A stretch of 39,335 nt of DNA from Fervidicella metallireducens AeB. GTDB lineage: Bacteria; Bacillota; Clostridia; Clostridiales; Caloramatoraceae. The translations under genes and the position numbers were made by a program. The notes under the pieces are model-generated. The model made no database searches. It saw only the letters and a program-made list of their open reading frames with translations, and was not told the origin of the DNA. Below are positions 34,658 through 39,335 of the stretch, in pieces; within the stretch, counting starts at the first letter, position 1, and each line of letters begins with the position of its first letter. The stretch spans positions 1-39,335 of the forward strand of contig NZ_AZQP01000027.1 of the NCBI RefSeq assembly GCF_000601455.1, read 5' to 3'.

Positions 34658-36328
34658 CGCTGCTCACCTCTGATTGAATTGGTAAATATTTTTGTAAAGT
34701 ATATATAATTTCATCATAATAATCCTTCCTATCTTCAGGACCCCAAAAATGCAAGTGTGATGCATTTTTACTATAATACTTTAAAAACACATTTCTTGTA
34801 CATGGTGGAATAAAATACCCATTTTTATCCATTTCTATGATAATATCACGTTTTACATCAAAAAATGAGTTGCTTAGTCTGCTGTTTATATCTCGATCTA
34901 TCAATGTAAGATTATTAATTAAATGCATATCATCACTTAATTGATCTTTAAAACAACTTTGAACCTCTTCAAATAACTTGTTAAATACCTCAGCATTTAT
35001 ATTAATTTCATTAATAGATTTCATTTTTTCAATTAAATCTTTATATTTACTTACATTAATCCTCTCTAAGCTCTTAATATGATCTTCTATCCACGCCATC
35101 CATTGCCTAACTGTGCTTAAACCATCAGCATTCTGAGCATGAATATGTTCTATACTCCATTTCCCTTTTTTATATAAATTAAAAGAAAATCGATAGCTAT
35201 GTGATTTCATTCTGAGTATTGTTTCTATATTAAAAAGCAAAAGAACTTTTTTAATTTCATTTGAATTATTTTCATAATCCAATTCAGAAATTTTATAATT
35301 TACATGTTGTCTAATTTTTTTATTGATATATTCTCTGAACTCCTTCTTACTTTTACCTTCAGCTTCATCCTTCAGCTGCTCAATTCTTTCTCCACAAGTC
35401 ACAAGATAACCTATAAGATGAAATAATTCCCTATCATTAAACCAATCTTCAAATGTCAAAAAATAAGCTTTTACTTCATCCCAAATTTCTTCAACACTAT
35501 GTTCTTCCAATTTTTTATTAAAATACCTAAAAGTAAAAAACTCATCATCTTTAGAAGTTTTCTTTGACATTGCATTAAATATATATTCTATTCTTGTTGG
35601 AATATCATTAAATTCTTTATTTATAAAACTCCAAAACTCATCGTTCTGAAGGTATATTCAATTCTATCCCACTCACTTGCTATTTCTATTTGTTTCAACC
35701 TAAAAGTATCATTGCTACTATTGTTAAAGTTTGATTTTCGTAAAAATAATGCTTTTATAAGTTCTGCATTGGTTAGTTGAATTTTTCCAATATTAAGTCT
35801 TGTAAAAATATTTATTGGGTTAGAACCATCATTAACTTCATACCAAATTATTTTTGTAAGCTTACCTAACGCAATGCTAAATTCGTCCTTAATTGTATAT
35901 TCTGATTCAACATTCTCCTTATATTCAAACCATTCTCTTATGGTTTTATATGCTTGTCCTATAAAATAATAATCAATATTGGAAGTATCTGATTCATCAA
36001 TGTTTTGTAAAAACTCTTTACTTTTCGGTCTTGTCTCAAATTCTATCTCATATCTTTTTCTTCCTAAATAATATAGAATAAGATAAATTGTAGTTAATCT
36101 TTGTTGCCCATCAATTACCTCCCATTTATCTTCTTTTTTAGTTACCACTACAGGCTGCAGACAATAGAATTCATCTTTTTTTCTTTCTTGTTGAGAAAAT
36201 TCCCAAATATCATCAAGTAGTTCTGTCACTTGACGCTTTTCCCATCTATACCCCCTCTGATATGAAGGTATAAAAAATTTTTCTTTTATAATTTCATTAA
36301 TTGATAATAGCTTAATATCATTCTCCAT
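34644..36328 (-). pseudogene. DUF262-DUF1524 (HNH) protein, GmrSD-like, split by a one-base frameshift
   Basis: The first frame (ATG 36328, site AGGTGGG) has IPSYQRGYRWEKRQV and VIDGQQRLTTIY (DGQQR 73-77) and stops at 35621 after EYTFRTMSFGVL. Adding one A near 35643-35648 continues it as RNDEFWSFINKEFND and on through RIEYIFN, the family's xNDEFWxF block, to the second open frame. That frame has the DUF1524 HNH motif WSIEHIHAQN and LINNLTLIDRDINSRLSN. The reconstructed protein has 561 residues, normal for GmrSD/SspE-like enzymes. As written, the NTPase-like half and the nuclease half are separate. It is the upstream gene of a coupled pair. A programmed frameshift is possible but not supported by a slippery heptamer. 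Confidence 0.82.
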
Positions 36329-36551
36329 TTATAATCCCACCTACTTATTAAAAGAAATATAATTATATCTGTTGTTAATATTATTTATTAGTTTAATTTA
36401 TAAATTTTGTTTATTTTAAAATACTTATTTTCCATATTATCTGGCTGCTTTAATTGTTTTATACTCTCCTCTACTTATGCCACCAATACTGCTGCTCTAC
36501 TATCACCTGATTCACACATCTTTTTATTTTACTTTATTCCATATATTTTCT

Positions 36552-36580
36552 ATACCTTCCTAAAAATATTCGGAGGGTAT
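36552..36580. other. Hairpin in the region upstream of the DUF262 pair
   Basis: ATACCTTCC pairs with GGAGGGTAT (9 bp with one T-G), loop of 11. No T run on either side, so it looks like an RNA or DNA structure and not a terminator. Confidence 0.5.
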
Positions 36581-36610
36581 CTTAAACAAATAAAGGCTCT
36601 AATATTTTTC

Positions 36611-36645
36611 AAGTTATCCCTACTGAACGTTTCGTTCACCCCTTA
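36611..36645. repeat. 35-nt hairpin repeat, copy A
   Basis: Pattern AAGTTAT-CCCT-ACT-GAAC-GTTTC-GTTC-ACCCCTTA. GAAC pairs with GTTC around the loop GTTTC. Copy B is at 36679-36713. Confidence 0.65.
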
Positions 36646-36678
36646 CAAATTCTAGCTCCTTTAGTAAAAAATTATTTA

Positions 36679-36713
36679 AAGTTATAAGGACTCGGTGTTT
36701 CACCGACCCCTTA
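36679..36713. repeat. 35-nt hairpin repeat, copy B
   Basis: Pattern AAGTTAT-AAGG-ACT-CGGT-GTTTC-ACCG-ACCCCTTA, gapless with copy A 68 bases away. The stem is different in sequence (CGGT/ACCG instead of GAAC/GTTC) but still pairs, while loop and flanks are the same. In this copy AAGG can also pair with CCTT. Followed by GTTTTTT on the plus strand. Confidence 0.65.
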
Positions 36714-36764
36714 GTTTTTTCCATCTTACAAAAATAATTAAATTATTTAGTGAATAAAACGATG

Positions 36765-36789
36765 GTTCCTGCCACCTAAAGGTGAGAAC
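36765..36789. other. Two-part hairpin downstream of the repeats
   Basis: GTTC and GAAC enclose CACCT-AA-AGGTG. Followed after 8 bases by ACCCCTATA, similar to the ACCCCTTA tail of the repeats; this may be a diverged third member. Confidence 0.45.
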
Positions 36790-36971
36790 ATATTTTACCC
36801 CTATACCAAGAAAACCTTAATACACCTAACCTAAAATTCAATTTGGGATTTTTAAACCCATTCATACCACAATTGGTTGTAAAAATAAAATGTAGGTCTT
36901 GATACCCTAATTTACATTAACTTTAATATAATTATTTCTACATTAATGCTCATTTCCCTTCAAATTTGTTC

Positions 36972-37014
36972 AAAAAATAAGAGAGGACAGGCATTCTAAT
37001 CGAATACCCGCCCC
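36972..37014 (-). terminator. Intrinsic terminator after the PD-(D/E)XK gene
   Basis: On the minus strand GGGGCGGGTATTC pairs with GAATGCCTGTCCT over 13 positions (four G-T pairs), loop GATTA, then CTCTTATTTTTT. Confidence 0.8.
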
Positions 37015-37090
37015 AACAATTGACAAAGATCCCTTTTAAAATCCAGTAGGGTAAAACCAATTAATTTCTGATGCAATTTGAAAAATAACT

Positions 37091-38503
37091 TTACGGCAAA
37101 AGAGTACGAAGTTTTCCTTTTTCATCGTATCCAAGTGTCTTTCCTTTTAAATAGCGTAATAATATCCTCGTATCGACTTTATTTTCAATGTCAATTTTCT
37201 CAATGAGAGAATACAATTGTCCCCATGTCATGTGATAATAAAATATTCCTAAACCAATATGAATACAATCATTTACACGCTTTACCAAATCATCATCTAA
37301 ACCATCTTGTGTTATTGAAACCACTACTAAATTTATTTTATTTAACTGTTCCCGCAAAGTCTCTCCCAACAAGAAATACCTCATAAGTTCATAACCGATT
37401 CCATCACTACCTGCTACATGTTCAAGACTTCTTTTGAATATACCTTTTTTATCATTATAATAAGCAGGAATTTGCGAAGGAACAGGTGTTACAGAGGTTG
37501 AATCAAGCTTTGCTTCAATAATTACTATCATATTCTCAAATACCAATATTATGTCCGGTTCAGATCCATATGAACAATTTTCCCCAATCGAACTCCTTGC
37601 TTCTTTTAAGTCTTCCCATTCTGCCATTTTTTCTATATCGACAGACCAATATATTACTTTTTCTACAGAACCCCATGAGAAAAGAGTAGATTTTTCAGCT
37701 ATGTTATCCTCAAAAATTTTGTTAAATAACTTCTCTCGCTCTAAGAAACGGAATACATTCCAAACCAAAGAATCTTCATCTCTTTCTCTGCCCATTCTGC
37801 TCCATGTGCGCTTTCCCGACTTTGAAATTCTAAGTGCTGTTTCTTTATCTTCAGGCCATATTAACGATGTAGTAGGTTCTTCATATTCGAAAGTTGAAGG
37901 CGATATATAAATTCCGTGTCTTGGACATAAGTAACTGGATAATTTGTCCTTGCTGCTATTGAGATTTAATCCGTCTGCAGTCATTCGGGGAGCATCAAAG
38001 TCACATCCTATCACAGGGCAACTGACATTTTCGTCTGTTATTATTCTTTCAGGTTTAAGTGTCCATCTGTCAGGCATAAGCGGACTTTTGCTTTCAGCTC
38101 GCCTTTCAAACAAGGCATAATATGAAACCGTGCCTGGGCCCACTTCATCTTTCGTAAATGCATCTATCGGAATCAAAGCTACAAGATTAAAACCAATAGA
38201 ATTTTCATGTTCTATCAGCCTATTGAGCTCATTTTCAAGAGAAGTCTTTATAGAGCGATAACCTATTTGCCATGCATGGAATAATGATCCTTTCGAAGCA
38301 TTATTTAGCCAAAAAAGGCAATTATCAGTGTAGACACCATAATTTCGTATATATATCGCACCGCCTCCTACCTTCATCTGAGTAGCATGACCCCCGTAGC
38401 AGTAGCCGTCAGATGCAGCAGTAGTCAATATATGTGCAGTTTTCTCGGGAGAAGGCATTGAAATATTCAACTTTATTAGCTTTTGTCTTAATATATCACT
38501 CAT
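37091..38503 (-). CDS. PD-(D/E)XK nuclease-like protein with Cys/His zinc motif
   Basis: A 470-residue protein not assigned to a named family. Nuclease core: SEPDIILVFENMIVIIEAKL, with Asp317 and Glu330-x-Lys332 in the order expected for PD-(D/E)XK, and the preceding helix EDSLVWNVFRFLE (about 243-255) holding an acidic residue. A zinc-type site is formed by C162-x4-C167 and C193-x2-H196. The N-terminal 150 residues are an unknown domain. GGGG precedes the ATG by 8 bases. Base composition is visibly higher in GC than all neighbours (for example around 37800-38000), suggesting recent acquisition. Same strand as the DUF262 pair but separated from it by a terminator. DNA cleavage is inference; restriction-type defence is the simplest idea. 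Confidence 0.7.
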   Translation of the reverse strand: MSDILRQKLIKLNISMPSPEKTAHILTTAASDGYCYGGHATQMKVGGGAIYIRNYGVYTDNCLFWLNNASKGSLFHAWQIGYRSIKTSLENELNRLIEHENSIGFNLVALIPIDAFTKDEVGPGTVSYYALFERRAESKSPLMPDRWTLKPERIITDENVSCPVIGCDFDAPRMTADGLNLNSSKDKLSSYLCPRHGIYISPSTFEYEEPTTSLIWPEDKETALRISKSGKRTWSRMGRERDEDSLVWNVFRFLEREKLFNKIFEDNIAEKSTLFSWGSVEKVIYWSVDIEKMAEWEDLKEARSSIGENCSYGSEPDIILVFENMIVIIEAKLDSTSVTPVPSQIPAYYNDKKGIFKRSLEHVAGSDGIGYELMRYFLLGETLREQLNKINLVVVSITQDGLDDDLVKRVNDCIHIGLGIFYYHMTWGQLYSLIEKIDIENKVDTRILLRYLKGKTLGYDEKGKLRTLLP

Positions 38504-38607
38504 TTAAACTTTCCCCTTTTTATTAAACTTTCATGCTTTTAAAGCATTATCTTTTAAATTCTTTTAAGGTATTATGAAAAAGCAAATAGCTACTCCACTT
38601 AAATTAC

Positions 38608-39006
38608 CTAATAATTTTGTTTTTGACTATTTAATAATAAAACACCTATAATTGAATCGGTTAAAGCTAAACCAACATTGACAATTGAAATTAACTTAAA
38701 ATTATTTAGTAATTGTAGAAAATCTTGTTTTGAATATTCCCCATTTATTATATAATCTTTTATAAATGGATACTCTACAATTAAAAATTTTACATTGTAA
38801 TATTCATTTTGTTGATACAGACTTTGCAAATAACTCCATCTTAAATCAGCATATATAGCAATTGTTGCTTCAATTATTCCCAATAATAAAATTATTACTG
38901 CTATATATGCTATTTTGTTTAAATCACTTTCATAATTCATACATAATCGCTTATATAATAAATAAATTATACTAGTCATAATTATTAGGGAAAAACCTGT
39001 TATCAT
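38608..39006 (-). CDS. Small membrane protein of unknown function
   Basis: A 132-residue protein with helices at about 3-18, 33-53 and 106-124 and a hydrophilic loop between them (QSLYQQNEYYNVKFLIVEYPFIKD). AGGGG is 9 bases before the ATG. AT-rich like the host chromosome, unlike the PD-(D/E)XK gene next to it. No family recognised; no obvious link to the defence-type genes. Confidence 0.7.
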   Translation of the reverse strand: MITGFSLIIMTSIIYLLYKRLCMNYESDLNKIAYIAVIILLLGIIEATIAIYADLRWSYLQSLYQQNEYYNVKFLIVEYPFIKDYIINGEYSKQDFLQLLNNFKLISIVNVGLALTDSIIGVLLLNSQKQNY

Positions 39007-39133
39007 AAAACAACCCCTACCAATAAAATAACTCTTATTTACCTTATTCTATACACCCACCTATTTTCCTTCTTTTGGCGATAATTTTTCTATCAGATTC
39101 CCCTCGCCTCCAAGTCTATTTGCACTACAAAGC

Positions 39134-39159
39134 AAAAAAGCCCTGATTTCTCAAGGCTT
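39134..39159 (-). terminator. Intrinsic terminator at the window edge (minus strand)
   Basis: AAGCC (39159-39155) with GGCTT (39142-39138), loop of 12, then TTTTTTGC on the minus strand. It would end a transcript from beyond the right edge. The remaining 175 bases contain only short open stretches with stops. Confidence 0.6.
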
Positions 39160-39335
39160 CTATCTATCGTATCATTGTGTTGTTCAATTCTAATGAAACA
39201 TTTTATAAATCCAATACCTGTTGGTCTTTTTGTTGTGCAATTTTTTTAGAAAATACTCTATACAACCCAACCTATCTATCTAAAATCTCTCTCATGTTTA
39301 TGTTATTCTAAAAATACCCCAGTACAATAATTGAT

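Noticed and set aside
36407-36655. 82-codon plus-strand open frame upstream of the DUF262 pair
   Set aside because: No ribosome site, hydrophobic AT-driven composition, and it runs through the hairpin and the first 35-nt repeat.
36611-36713. CRISPR array or tracrRNA-like element, because of GAAAC and ACTCGGTG-type hairpin sequence
   Set aside because: Only two repeats, spacing without proper spacers, stems that differ between copies, and no cas genes in the window.
36600-36720. Hammerhead ribozyme, because GAAAC follows a short helix on the minus strand
   Set aside because: The CUGAUGA core and the cleavage-site helix are absent in both copies.
39160-39335. Partial gene at the right edge on the minus strand (a stretch reading VGLYRVFSKKIAQQKDQQ)
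   Set aside because: Preceded by an in-frame stop and without start or ribosome site; too short to call, though the terminator at 39134 hints at a transcript from the right.

Overview
The window looks like the chromosome of a low-GC, spore-forming, amino-acid-fermenting Clostridium-type bacterium. The evidence is the AT-rich DNA with strong AGGAGG-type ribosome binding sites, a T-box riboswitch, a PerR/Fur regulator, a 2-hydroxyproline-type glycyl radical enzyme and selenouridine-tRNA synthase, plus many intrinsic terminators. No rRNA, tRNA, CRISPR array or intact transposase was seen. This is a reading of sequence only; no database search was possible.

Layout. 1-10.5 kb is mostly on the plus strand: plsY, a T-box (specifier probably AGA) with argS, a relQ-like small alarmone synthetase, a frame-broken membrane protein with a degenerate M28-peptidase fold, perR, then (minus strand) an orphan solute-binding lipoprotein, two related membrane-anchored FG-GAP/VCBS-like proteins, a minus-strand C-rich small RNA candidate with a sigma-G-like promoter, a small unknown protein and an HD-GYP protein. 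10.5-17.1 kb (minus) is a probable trans-4-hydroxy-L-proline unit: sigma-54 activator, a -24/-12 promoter, an NSS transporter with an overlooked 35-residue MetS-like small subunit, a radical-SAM activase and HypD. HypD carries a one-base insertion in an A8 run just before the glycyl-radical motif. 17.2-22.3 kb (minus) holds a DUF1846 protein and a GT2 / PAP2 / UDP-galactopyranose mutase cluster. 22.5-27.1 kb is a degraded stretch: frame-broken selU, several gene remnants, two overlooked small ORFs and a copy of the tail of an acetyltransferase. 27.1-32.0 kb has acetyltransferases, a cysteine-rich permease/MarR pair with two copies of one palindromic operator, and a DUF362 ferredoxin-type protein.

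32.4-39.0 kb is the accessory end and the likely defence region: two overlapping DUF262 (DGQQR) genes, the first with a DUF1524 HNH domain but split by a one-base frameshift; an upstream intergenic stretch with two 35-nt repeats whose hairpin stems differ by compensatory changes; and a 470-residue PD-(D/E)XK protein with a Cys/His zinc-type motif and visibly higher GC than its neighbours.

Four conserved genes (M28-like, hypD, selU, DUF262-HNH) are each broken by exactly one base, three of them by an apparent loss, and all at short homopolymers. Either the assembly has indel errors or this strain has unusual decay or recoding. This has to be settled before any of the frameshifts is read as biology.
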